From Sarcocystis neurona (lineage: Eukaryota > Apicomplexa > Conoidasida > Eucoccidiorida > Sarcocystidae), in the NCBI GenBank assembly GCA_000727475.1, contig KL647308.1, positions 62,001 to 126,000 of the forward strand: DNA of 64,000 nt, in the 5' to 3' direction. Position 1 is the first letter of the stretch. Each line of letters starts with the position of its first letter. Below the pieces are notes generated by a model that saw only the letters and a program-made list of their open reading frames with translations, searched no databases and was not told where the DNA came from. Shown one piece after another: positions 26,501 through 40,500 of the stretch. A program made the translations under genes and the position numbers.

Positions 26501-29500
26501 GTGTAATTCGCTTCTGTGGATGGATTTGTCCCTTCCAAACTCTGCCACATGACGGCTAAAAAAGGGAAAACTTCACGCCTTTCGTATATGTGTGTGCGCA
26601 ACAGGATGTGCAAGTGAACATGTAGGTGTTCTAGCGTGTGTACTGAGAAATCCCCATTATCAAGACAGAGCGGAAAAGAGAAGGGAAGAAACGAAGAAGT
26701 TATACAAATATATATGTAGTCGAACGCGAGGCTATACGTAGACAACGTACATTCACTTGTTGGCTACAGAAGTATAGTCTACATATTACATACGTGTATA
26801 ATACAAATATGTGTACGTGTCTGTGTCTACATATGCGTATATGCGTGTGTATGTGTGTGTGTGTGTGTGTGTGCGTGTGTCGCTCTGTATATGTGTATGT
26901 AGAGGAAGATAGACAGAGAGAGGGGGGACCGGAAATCACTCGGGAAAAAGATGGAAAATGGAGTAGACGATCAAAGACGTTTTCACAGATATACGACGAC
27001 GTGTAGAGGTCCACAAAATAGCGTAGCTCCTGGGCGTGGGACGTCAAATACGTATAAATATACGTGGATACGTATAGATATATATGTGCATACAACGCGT
27101 GTGTATAGGTGTACTCATCTACAGCCACATACATGCGGAGACATGCATATACGCATCCATATATATATACGTGCGTTCATATCTGCATATACGTAGATAT
27201 ATGTATATACGTATGCATAGATTCATACATAACGCGTACATATGTAGACACATATATGGAAACGCGTACATTTATACGCGCCTATACATATATATATATA
27301 TGTGTATATCTACGTATATGTGGATCACATTCCATGGACAGGGATTTTAGAATACTTATGCATATACAAGTGTATGTTGTGCGTATGCGTGTGTGTACGT
27401 ACCTGTACATATATATATATATATACATATAGGAGTGCGTGTTCCTGTTTGGGTATCTTTATATTTGTATACATATACACGCGTGTGTTTGCTTATCTGT
27501 GCCTGCTTGTAGGCGTATGTGTGTATGTACTATGTACGCATGTACGTATGTAAGGCCACGTATATATATATATATGTGTATGGGTGCATTTTCCTCTTCG
27601 TAAACACGTATATATCATTACACGTGTATATTTGCATGTGTGTGTGTATGGCTGTTTGTACAGGTGTATACACGTGCATGCTGGTCTATGTGTGGTGTGT
27701 GCACGCGTATGTGTATTCATTTAGTATATATAGATTTGCGTATATGCGTGTATGTGTATATGTAGGAGTGTATGTTCCTGTGTATACATATATATATATA
27801 TTAATATGCGCACGTGGGTGTATGTGTTTGTATATGCCTATTTGTATACACATAAGGACTTAGTACCTGCGTGTATATAACTTTGCATGTGATTTGTTGT
27901 ATTCTCAAGAGTATACCCGAGCATATCGTCGGTTCAAATGTTCATGGATTTCTCTACACATATGTGTAGACATACATGTAAGTCGACACACATGCAGTTC
28001 GAATGCTGCAGCCGGAGACAAAGATATACATATGTGTATACATATATATATATATGTATGTCCGAACGGAGAGAAAAGAGTACACACATATGTACACACA
28101 AGTATATGTATGTGTGTGTAAAGATGCCCTACGTAGCACATATCCCAACTCGTAAATATATATATATATATATATATGTACTTCTTGCACACATTCGGTA
28201 GTCTGTTCGGGCAGCAAGAATATCTACGTTTGTGTACATATACGTTGAATACTTCTGGTGTGTGGCTTGTAGACGTAGAGGCTCCGTGGCGTCTCCGTGT
28301 CTCCGTCTCCCTTTTTTTCCCCCCGTCTCTCTTCGTCTACCACATATCACTCAAGACACATACACGTACGTGTGGGCAGGTGGCGGCAACAGCTCGACTA
28401 CGTACACGCACGTATGTAGATGCATACATATGTATAGGTATATTCACCTGTATACACACGTATAAGTATAGATAGATATATACATGTGAAAATTCACCTC
28501 TATAAACATATATATATTTATGTGTGTGTAGAGTGTGTGCGCTGTGTGTGTGTGCCCTGTGCATGTCTGCGCTGCAGGTGTACCTATTCGTCTGTCTCTC
28601 TCTATATATATAGGTTTAGATGTGTGCATGTATGTACGCGCATATATATGTATATATGGATATATAAAGAGAAGACATTCGTCGAAGCCCAGCACGACGC
28701 TTCTTTTTTCTCAGAGACACATATACACACACATACGTACACACGTCCATAACGGACGTCCAAATACATGTGTATATGTACAGAAAAACAAGTCCCTTTC
28801 CGCGTCGTCGTCGCGTTATTGCTGTTGGATCCTCATGTTGGCTTCCCCACCTTCGACTTTCTCTTCTGCTTCGTCTTCTTGTGACCCGCCGTCTGCTCCT
28901 GCTGCTGGCGGTGATGCCGCTACTGCTGGGGCTGCTTTGCTGCTGCTGCTGGCGCCGCTCCTCCTGCTGCTACTGCTGCTGTTGCTGCTGGTGGTGGTGC
29001 CGCCGTTTGCCTTCTGTCTCATATTGTCGTCATGTTTTCTTGCATTTGTTGCTGCCGCTCTGAGTCCTGGCGCTGACACTCCACACACCAACCGGCTACT
29101 ACTCTACTTTTTTCTCCGCCGTCTTCTGCTGCGGGGTTTTATGTGGTGCAGCTGCGACTGTTCCACCTGCCGACGAGGCGAGTGTCTGCAGAAGTGCAAG
29201 CGGCGGCGGGGGGGGGGGCCGGAGGCATTCGCAGTGTCAGTCTGTCCCCAACGGGCGACTACGCGGTGGTCATATCGAAACATTCGCTGCTGCTTCTGCG
29301 GCTCTCATCCTCTTCTCTTCTTCTCCCGTCTCCCGCGGTGCCTGCTGGCGGTGGAGCAGGGGGAGCAGGAACAGCAGCACCAGAGCAGCAGCAGCACCAG
29401 AGAGGGAGCAGCAGCAGCGAAGAAAAAGGACTTGAGGTGGTTTGTTCGCTTCACGAAAATATTCGAATCAAAGGCGGTGCCTGGGACGAAAACAACGGTG

Positions 29501-32500
29501 AATTTATTTCGAGAAAAGAGGCAACAAAGAGCAGCCTCTATAGCCACATACGTATATATACGTGTGTATGTATTTGTATGTATGTATGTACGTATGTATG
29601 TATGTATGTGTATGTACGTTTACGTAGATAGCTCTTCCTGGTATGTAGAGCTTGAATATCCGCTCAGGTCGTAGTACATGCCTGTGGAATGTATAGGGGC
29701 AAAGACAGAGATATCCGTAGAGAAAGCAGAAGACACAGAAGGAGAGACACAGAGAGATGAAGAAAGGAAGAGAAATTTGCATGCGTTTTAACGGGCAGGT
29801 AGGAAGGGAGATCAAAAGATCGTGTGTGTCGTGTAGATATATAAATAAGAAGAGAAACAGACGTCTGTTGTCTTGTGGAAGACACTGGTATGGAGAAGAT
29901 CTCCCTTCGTAACAAGAGCTGCAGAGATATCACAAGGACGTGTACACACGTACTTCATGCAGAGGAAAATGTCCGCGAGAGAACAAATATATGAAAGTGG
30001 CTGTTTTCGTATTTCCTTGACTGTGAAGCAGGGGGGTACTTCTCAGATAATTTCCTGCTTTTCTGTTGCTGACCCTTCTCCTTATCTTCCTCCTCCTCGT
30101 GGTCTGAGAAATGCGTCTGCTCTGCTTATATATATATATGCATGTATGTAGATGATTCATGCATACTTTCTCTTGTTTATATGCTTGTATATACGTGTTG
30201 TATATATATATATTATATGGAATATGCGTATATATATTTGTACATATATGTATGTGTACGTATATGTAATGCGTATATGAGTGTATGTATATATGTGTAT
30301 ATGTACAAACGCGTGCACGTGTATACGAATCTATGTGTGTGAAATGTATGTACATATATAATATATGGACAACATACATACATGAATATGTTTCTGTATG
30401 TAAACAGACGTCTGTGTATGTATTGATTTGTAGAGTATACATATATACACACATACGTGTGTGTGTGAATCTTGTAGAGTATACGTGTATATATATATAT
30501 ATGTATATGTGTGAAACTGCCTTTCCACCTGTGTAGGTAAGCACGCACAGATATTTGAGAGTTTTATTTTTCTCGGGAAGCTCTTCATACGCACAAAAGG
30601 ACTTCGTTTGTTTAAATATTTAACCGCGAGCTACTTTTACTATTGCTCTCGTTTTCCTCGTTCAACGAAGAGTTAGTATCGCTGCTAATTCTGCTGCTAT
30701 TCTCGCCTCTCTCTTTTGAAACGCATGTATATATAAGTATGGATAGACATACATACATATATACATGCGTTCAAAAGTAGATAGTTATCTTCACACACAA
30801 GTTTCTTGATATTCGAAACATACCTATCTCTCTCTCTATATATATAGATATAGGTGGATAGATATAGATACACTGATATGTATCTATATTTACTACCTGC
30901 ATACATACATATATTCACTACCCACAGTCATATATCTGATTACGTACACGTCTATACAGAAGTCACTGTGCCTCTGCTTTTTTTCTGTTTTGTCTATATA
31001 CACACAGAAGCACACCTGCATGCAGGCACACATATATGTATATATATCTCACACGTGTACGGATGTGAGCAGAAGATAGTTTATGTGCCCTTTCTCTGGG
31101 TGCCCGTTTTTCTCTTTTGTCCGGCCTTTTTTCTTGCTGTTGCGCATTTCCTTCGCGCTTCCCTCTCGCAGCTTCTCTCCGGCTCCGTTGTATGTCGATG
31201 TCTTCGTTTCGTCGCTTCTGCTGGCCCCTCCTTTTTTTTTCAGCGTCCTTTTCTGTTCCCGTGTCGTCCCTGTGACTCGGTCTGCAGCCGATGCCGCCTC
31301 CTTTCTTGCGTTTCTTCTCTTTTTGCTGCACGGGCTTCGATCTTCGGACTTCGTCTGCCGACGCTGATGGCAACGTGCGTTTAATTTTTGCAGGAGCGTT
31401 TGTTTATTCGACGCTGAGCCACGTGAAGTACCTTCTCCTCTACAAGGCAGGCCGCGGCATCATACAGTGCATCAACGAGCCGATTTACATTTTCAAGTAA
31501 TTTTATCTTTTCTCCTTTCCTCCCCACATACATATACATGTATATGTGGTCTTCTTTCGTGGCGACCTGCTTTTCCTCTTCGCTGCCCTCTCTTTTCTTC
31601 TCTCTGTTTTCCTCACACGTAGATATACGTAGGGGGAAGACCCGCATCTGGACGCGCTTTAGAGATTATACGAGACCGGTACGTGTGCAGGCGCACAACG
31701 TAGGCACTTCTATATATGTGTATTTTGTAAGGGAGGAGAAAACCTATTTTCATACAGGTGTATACAGGCACTTCTATATATGACTGCGTATGCACATGTA
31801 TATACATATATATAAAGAGAGAGACGGGGGGGAAGGGGGAAGGGGGGGGGAGAAAGAAAGTATTATAGAGGCGTATACAGGCAGTTCTACATATAAATAT
31901 ATCTCCACGTATATATATATATATATGTAAACACATATATATATATATATAGAGAGAGAGAGACACACACACACNNNNNNNNNNNNNNNNNNNNNNNNNN
32001 NNNNNNNNNNNNNNNNNNNNNNNNNNNNNNNNNNNNNNNNNNNNNNNNNNNNNNNNNNNNNNNNNNNNNNNNNNNNNNNNNNNNNNNNNNNNNNNNNNNN
32101 NNNNNNNNNNNNNNNNNNNNNNNNNNNNNNNNNNNNNNNNNNNNNNNNNNNNNNNNNNNNNNNNNNNNNNNNNNNNNNNNNNNNNNNNNNNNNNNNNNNN
32201 NNNNNNNNNNNNNNNNNNNNNNNNNNNNNNNNNNNNNNNNNNNNNNNNNNNNNNNNNNNNNNNNNNNNNNNNNNNNNNNNNNNNNNNNNNNNNNNNNNNN
32301 NNNNNNNNNNNNNNNNNNNNNNNNNNNNNNNNNNNNNNNNNNNNNNNNNNNNNNNNNNNNNNNNNNNNNNNNNNNNNNNNNNNNNNNNNNNNNNNNNNNN
32401 NNNNNNNNNNNNNNNNNNNNNNNNNNNNNNNNNNNNNNNNNNNNNNNNNNNNNNNNNNNNNNNTATATATATATATATGTAAACACATATATATATATAT

Positions 32501-35500
32501 ATAGAGAGAGAGAGACACACACACACACACGGATGGGGGAAAAATTTTCATCAGAGGCGTATACAGGTACTTCTCTCTCTACATATATACCTCTACGTAT
32601 GTATATATATATATAAAGAGAGAGACGGGAGGGGATACATACTATATACAGGGGTATACAGGCAGTTCTATGTATAAGTGTATCTCTACGTATGTACATA
32701 CAAATACGTGTATATGTATAAAGAGGGGGAGGGAAGGGCAAACAAATTACATGGAGGCGTATACACGTGCAAGCGCTTTTTACGGGTTTCCCACGAATGA
32801 CACATATCATTTGTATTGAAGAACCGGCACAAGAACTTGCATTTCTACTATACACATATATATATATATATATGGGAGGGGGTGTGTTGTTCTGAATTAT
32901 GTACTTTTGAGAGGTCTTCCCACCACCGCCTGTTCGCTGCGAACGCTGGGTCTACGACTACCAGGACCCACACACCTCCCAAACGGATATGGGGAAGCTG
33001 CTATTGCTGAGGTGTACGTACACCCGACGTGGACCGGCGTGTGCGCACCTTACGTGGACTGTATACACGGGTTCTGAGGTGTCTATACACCGCAACACCT
33101 CCGTGCGGGGGGAAGGGGGGGGAAGTGCGTGGGGAACTGCTGTGGCTGCACTCCAGAGGAGACCCACGTACACGATAATAGCTAGATGTTGACGTGCACT
33201 GTCTGCAGTCTCACAAAGGCTAGGAATTGCTTTTTTATGGGGTGTACGTACGCCTCAAATTGAGACCGGTGTGGTGTATGTACACCTGAGGAGGATCTTC
33301 GCTGCTGCGTCTGGCGCTTTTGCTGTGTCTCAGCTGTGTCTGCTTGCAGAGCCTCTGGCAGGAGGACGTTTTCTTCGATCCTTTCTCTGCTGAGCAAATG
33401 TGAACACTTTTGTTTTACTTTCATCCTCACTCTTTTCTGTAGCCGCATTCATATGTATCTGCGCATGTTTCTTCCCCGAGCCTGCTCTCTGTTTTTCTCG
33501 TTGATTTGTCTCGTGGACCTGTAGCTCTCGAACCAGTTGAACGAGGTACGCGGAGGAAACGCAAGTACTAGTGTGTGTCGCGCATGCACGTGGCTCATAT
33601 TTTTATTTCTCCACCACGCCCGTCTCTTTTTTGTGAGAGTCTGCGTGTTTTTGTTTCTGCTTCTGCAATCACATTCTTCTCACTGTTACTTCACTTCCTT
33701 GTCTACGTGCCGCAGTCTTCTTCTTCGAAGCCGGGAGTTATTTTTTCCCTCCTTTGTCTATACAGCTCTCCACCTCTCCTTCGCCCACAGCCATGTCACA
33801 TCTGCATCACACCGGTACAAAGAGCCTTGCATGCGTATAAATAAACCTATATACGTAAATATATATACGTATGTAGGCGCGGGTGAATACTCGCTGCATG
33901 CAGCTGTCGCAGTACATATATATTTACAAATGTTTATACGCCCCCACATGCTGTAGCTGTCTCGCCTCCCTATAAATGAACCTATATGTATGGATGTATA
34001 CGTGTATATATATATGTGGGGGGGTGACCACCTTCTGCGTGCAGCTTTTGCAGTGTATATATGTTTGTGTATATTTATACGCCCGCGCACACGCCGTTGA
34101 TATCTTGCATGCGTGTAAACATCTCTATATTAGTGGACGTGTACGTATATAGATACATATGTATGCGGGGGCGAATACAGTAGCATGCAGCTATTGCAGC
34201 ACATACACATTTACACATCTTTATACGCTATCACATGCCGTTGGTGCCGCCTGCGACTGTTGCCGCCGGGATTTGCAGAGAGGCAGGCGTGCACGGCGTT
34301 TTTCTTCCTGCGTTGCCTCTCGGCGTGTTGCGCACACAAATTTCTTCTCTCTGAAAACAGCAGTGCTTTCCCCTTCTTTTTATATTACCCACTTCTGCGC
34401 CTGCGCGTGCGCGTGCCTCTGCTCTCTTCGCGACTCCTGTGACGTGTGGCACTTCTTTTTCTGCTCTTCTGCCATGGAGCTGGCGTTCCGCCAGTCGTGC
34501 ACGAGCATGCGTTTCTTCGTTTTGTGGGCCGCTGCCCGCCCTTCCAACCCCCCCCCCCCTCTCCGCGATTTCCTCTCCACGTCCTCTCCTCGTTTCGCTT
34601 CTGTTTTTTTTTCTCATCGTGCTCCTCCTCTCACGTTTACATACACACACATACGTGCATGCGATTTTTTGCAGAGTACAGCGCGGAATGTTGTATTACT
34701 TGGATCGCCGCGCTCAAGTTCATATTGAGCCGCTGAATTGCCAGGAATATCTTTTTAAACTTGCTCTCTACAAAGGTCGTCTTGACCAAGTAAGGAAAAG
34801 AAGAAGTGACACGTGTTCCTCAGCCGCGCACAGAAAAGAAAGGGAAAGGTGGTTCACTAGTGCACACGCCTGCATCTCCACGTAAGAATACAACACATGT
34901 CCATACACTTCCGTCTGGGCAAGTAAATATATATATATATATATATATTAGATATGTATAAGTATGTGCACATATATATATATATATATATGTGTAACTT
35001 TAAGGACAGACATCTACTCATATTTGTGTAGGAGACGATGATACTACTCCTCCATATATATATATATGTCGCGGATATTGTAGGCGTAAGTACACTTAGA
35101 TAGTCCCCATATTTTGTCCATGTAGTACGACACATATGTATAGATGTGTATATATATATATATGTTTGAATACATATGTACATGGGTATAAATATATATA
35201 TATATATATGTGTCGCCGTATGTACTTAAATGTCCTCATATGTGTGTAATAGGTAGCGACACTGTGCGTACGTATACGTATATATGTATATCGGGGAATC
35301 CTGTATGTATATATATATATATATGTAGAGGACCGGTGATAAATATATGCACAGGTATGTTGAGAGGCATTCCTTCTGACGTCAACGTAATTGCCTTGCC
35401 TACGTCTGTATCTTTCTTTCTGTATGTGTTATATATATATATATGTGAATCTTTCACTCTCTCTATATATGTATATATGTGTGCGCGAATACATGTAAAA

Positions 35501-37491
35501 TTAAATAACTGTTCACTCTCTTCCTTTCTTTTTTTCTCTCTATACGCGTATGTACGTACACTTATATGTCTATACGTTTCTATAATTAAACACGCTTCTC
35601 ATTCTGTCCCCTCTACTATATATATCCATATACGTATATATATATATATGCTTCCGTTTGTACATGCGGTAAGTATTACTTACGTCTGTACACATATACG
35701 AGGCAAATCTATATGTATCCTGTCGCTTGCGTGCACGTGTATATATCTCGGGACCACGAAAGGGAGTATACGTATATATATATATGTGTGGAAGAGTTCT
35801 TTTTTGCAGATATATCTACGTAAGTCTCTGTATGTGAAGAAGACATATGTGCAGAGAAACGTTCATGTACCCGGGGAAACGTCCTGGCGTGAACAGATAA
35901 ATCTCTGCAACTTTGCTGACTCAAAAAAAGAGGTCCAGCTTGTGAGCACGCGCATGCACTTGCAGGTGGCGCTGCTTATTCGTAACGGACGGCTATGCGG
36001 CAACGCGATCATTTCCTACCTCAAGCGAAGAGGCTACTCAGAGGTAAAAAAAATACGCATGCAGAGAGTCGTGCTGATTTTATATTTGTTGCCTGAAGTA
36101 GTCTTCCCGACGACTTCTTCTCCCTGTCTCGGCGAACCCGCCCTCTGCAGACACGTCTGTGTAAGTCCCAATCCACAAGGGCGGATAGAAGAATATTCAC
36201 ATATCTATGAATATACGCCTACAAGACAAGGTATATACATAGACCTACTCATACGAACGAGGAAGGATAGAAGAATATACACATATAGTAAATCGTGTAC
36301 GAATACACCTAGAAGAAAAAATATATATCAATAGACCTACACGTACGGACGAGGACAGATAGAAGAATATATATATGAAATTATATACGAATACGCCTGG
36401 AAGTAAAGAGCATATATATATAAAACTATATACGAATACGCCTACAAGTGTACATATATACGTGTACTTACGGACAAGGACAGACAGAAGAATTTATATC
36501 TGTATATATAATTATATATGAATACGCCTGGAAGTATACGTATACATACGGGCAAGAACGAATAGGAGAATGCATATAAATATATATAAGAATGCGCTTA
36601 GAAGAAAACAACTATAAACAGACGTATACATACGGACAAGGATAAATAGAAGACTAGAGGTAATTACATATAGAAATATACTTTACAAGTACTACATGCG
36701 TATATAAACCTACATGGGCAAGTAAACGCACGTACACGTGTTCACAAAAGGACGCCTATAAATATATATATATATATATATACACTCCGCGTCCTCCTCC
36801 CTTTTCGAAGAATTAGCTGTAGTAGGCCGGAGTGAATAGGTGTACATCTGCGCACGTCTATATATCTATATATTCGCCCCGTTTTGGCTGATCGGCGGTT
36901 GCTGCTGGTGGCTTGTGTAGGTGGCGCTCGAATTTCTGACGGATAAAAAGGCGCGTTTTCATCTGGCGTTAGAAGTGGGGAGGATGGACGATGCGCTGGC
37001 TGCGGCGCAGGAGATCAACGACAAGGTAAGGAAGGGAGAATTTTTTTTTTTCATATTTGTCCACGTCTTCGTGTCGCACTCTCCATATATCTCCCCCTCT
37101 GTCTCTTCCTACGTGTCTCGTTTTCGTATTTCTTGGGGCGCCTTCTTTTGGTCCCCCCCCGTCTCCCCGTCTCTCGTCGTTGTGGCTCATCTTGCCAATG
37201 ACGTGTCTCTCTTCGAACGTGGACAGGGACATTAAATTTCGTGGAAATGTTTTTATCATTCGTGTCTCTATACGTAAATAAAGAAGAGAATACACATGCG
37301 CATGTCTCTGTGGCTCTCTCTCTCTCTCTGCGGGCCAAGTGCGCTGCGACACCTGTCTGTACACTTGCAAAGACAGCAGATATATATGTTGCACGCGCAA
37401 AGGCCTTGCCGTCCGCATAGAAGGGTTTTCTGGAAAAAAGAAGTCTGTAGACAGACGTCTTCCTCTGGATCCTGAAGAAAAGAGATAAGAT

Positions 37492-37522
<31 letters not shown>

Positions 37523-40500
37523 GTGTGTGTATGAGACACAGACGTGAAGAGACGGCAGCACACAAGATGGTGTATATATCTCCCTGTGTCTTCTTTTCTC
37601 GTATATAGATTTCGTCCAGCTTCTTGTGCAAGCAGATAATACTCGTGCGTAGAGACACACGTTGATACACCAGTATACGTATATATAACTATCTCTTTAG
37701 ACGTGTACGTAGGAATCTGTGCATAGATATATATATACATATGTTGAATTTGTTTGGATTCGTGTAAAGAAATGCGTACGTATGTGTGTACTTACATGAA
37801 TCTGTGTAGACGTACACGTAAATATATATGCGTGCCTCGTATGTAGACTGATAATCGCAGTATATGTTCGCGTCTATACACACATATGTGTACGTCCAGA
37901 TATCTCTCTCTATATGCATACATATATATACATGTTCTTCCGTAGTATTCGAATCAAAATCTATATACATACATATGTGTACGTATACGTCTCCCACTAC
38001 ACACGTACATATACGAATCAGTCTACAAACAAAAAATATATGCACACACACATACACACACATATATATACATATGTATATGTACATATAAATCTCTATA
38101 TGTATGGGTGTACGTATAAGTATCGATGAACAGATGTTTGAACCTATACGACTGTTTGACGTGTGTTCGTCCAGATCTCTCTGTACGCCCACGTACGTCT
38201 GAATTGTGGTATATCCCCATAAATAAATATACACAGCTACACGTGTATAAGCAGCTGTGCACCTGTTGTACATCTTCTCCTAAAACATACGTTTATGTGT
38301 AGCGTGCATACTCCTGTGCACTTCCCAGCATGTCCTGGCTACTCCGCTCCTCCCCTGCTGCGCAGTCGTGTAAGTTTTCCTTTCCGGTTTTTGTGTTCTC
38401 GGTTCTGCCCGTCTGTTCTTTTCTCTGCACGTTTGTGTGTGTCTCGTCCTCCCGCACGCCTCCTCCGTAGTGCGTGTGGTCCCCCTGCATTTGCTTTCGG
38501 CGTGTCCTCTGCAACAACTTTTTTAACGCGTTCCGCTTGCCCACGCACGCTGCGGTGACCCGTCTTTCTCTCATATTCCCCGCGCCCGTGCCGTGCTGTG
38601 TACGTTTCTCCTCCTTTGCCTGCGCCGCCGGGGTGTCTCGGGCGCGTCCGGCCGTCTGCAGGGCGCGTGGCGAGCTCTTGCGCGGGCAGCGCTCCAGCAG
38701 GGGCAGCCGCAGCTCGTCGAGCTGGGCTACCAGAAGTTGAAGCAGTTCGAGAAGCTTTCTTTCCTCTACTTTATCACGGGAGACATGGAGAAACTGCAGA
38801 AGATGCAGCGGCTGGCAGAACTGAGGAAGAGCAGCAGCAGCCGGTACTACAACGCGCTTCTTCTTGGCGATGCCGCCGCCCGTGTGCAGCTCCTGCTCGA
38901 ACTTGGCCACCTGCCACTGGCGGCGTTGACAGCAAAAACGCACGGCCTCCACGACATGTACCAACAAATCAGGGAAAACCTAAAAGAGGAAGACACAGAC
39001 CTGGAACTCTTCACGCCAGCGGTGCCGCGCCTTTTGTCCCCCCCTCTGCCCATCATCAGGTGAGTCTGAGGTCGTCGAGGAAAACAAGAAGATTGCTCGA
39101 GAAAACGTTCTTCCCGACGTTGAAACAGAGCCTCACTTTCCTTTCCTCGGTAAACCCCGTCGACGCGTCGCATGCCCGAGACACCAGTCTGCTGCTGGCT
39201 GCAGACAAAAGAAAAGACAAACAGAGAGACACAGACGCACAGGGAGGGAGACGGAAGAAGTCTGCAGCAGAGACGGTCCTCGTGGGAAAAAAGAAAGGGT
39301 GCACACGCTTCTGGACGCCAGGCGCCTATACAACACAAATTATATCTGTCTACACGTATTTCTTCACAGCGAGCCAAAGACGACGGGGACGCATACACCA
39401 AGAAGGTGCGCGTGTCTTCGGTGGGTTGGCGTCCAAGGTGTGTATAATAGAAGCGCGCACACGTGTGCGTGTATTTATTTAGATGTATGTAGAGAGCTGC
39501 AAGATTAGAAACACCATTTGCATATGTGTCGACACATATGTAGCCGGCGTTGCTCGAGGACGTGTGACTTACGTATGTGTGTGAGCGCTCTGCTCGACAG
39601 GTCTATGTACATCTGCATATGTGTGTGTGGACAGATATACGCGTGCCTCAATATGTAGATGATAAAAAGTGCTCAGCAGACGTAGGACCTTTGACTTGCT
39701 GGGTGACGTTCACGTGGAGTCATACTAAGTCGTAGCGAAATTTTACTACGTGGTGGGCTCTTGCTGCGCCGTCTCTATATGTGTGTCTGTGTGTGTTTCT
39801 GTGTCCTCCCGCTGATTTCTTGACTAAGCGTATATGGGTGGCGTGGATTTTCTGTTCAATGGGAGGCATCACACTATTCACTTGTATGTGTCTGGCTCTC
39901 CTCGAGCAGCCGGATATTTGTGGGAGAGGCAGGACGGGCTTTGCGAGAACTCGGGAGCCGCAGTCTGCGTGTGTGTATGCGGTATTTGCGGAGCAGACGG
40001 AGAACGCATATCACTTCGTCTGGTGTACGTACACTGCGGAGGCACTGTCCGTCAGGCGCATCTGGTATACGTACAGCGGAGACGCTGTGTGTGCTCCGCT
40101 GCAGTCCCAGAGATGTGTATCTGGTGTACGTACCCACATACTGCGGAGGCGTTGTGCTTGTGTACAGACACCGGCACAGACGTCCGGTGCACACGTGTTT
40201 CTGGTGTGTACGTACAGCGTAAACGTCGTCCGCAGACACGCGATATATCTGCTCTTTGCGTCTCTGCCATCCTGACCCGCTGTCAAAAATTATGTACAGA
40301 CAGAGGTAACACATACGTGTTTAGGCGCGCATAGACGGGAAAGCTCCCTTTTGAGGTGTATGTACACCGTGGACGTTGTCTGCACGCGTATACTGCTGCT
40401 GTAGTGCTTCAGCAGCAGCAACAGAAAACCGGAAGCAACAGCGACTGCGCAAGAGTGTCGAAGCAGCAGCAGCGACAGCAGCACCGCCAGCTGCTGACGC

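Larger units (their letters stand above)
31497..34674 (+). other. COPA: COPA intron 7 (at least 3178 bases)
   Basis: The most repeat-loaded intron. It holds the gapped minisatellite at 31750, the palindrome cluster at 33008 and a second minisatellite at 33835, then T/C-rich sequence from about 34270 to the acceptor gcag at 34674. Confidence 0.9.
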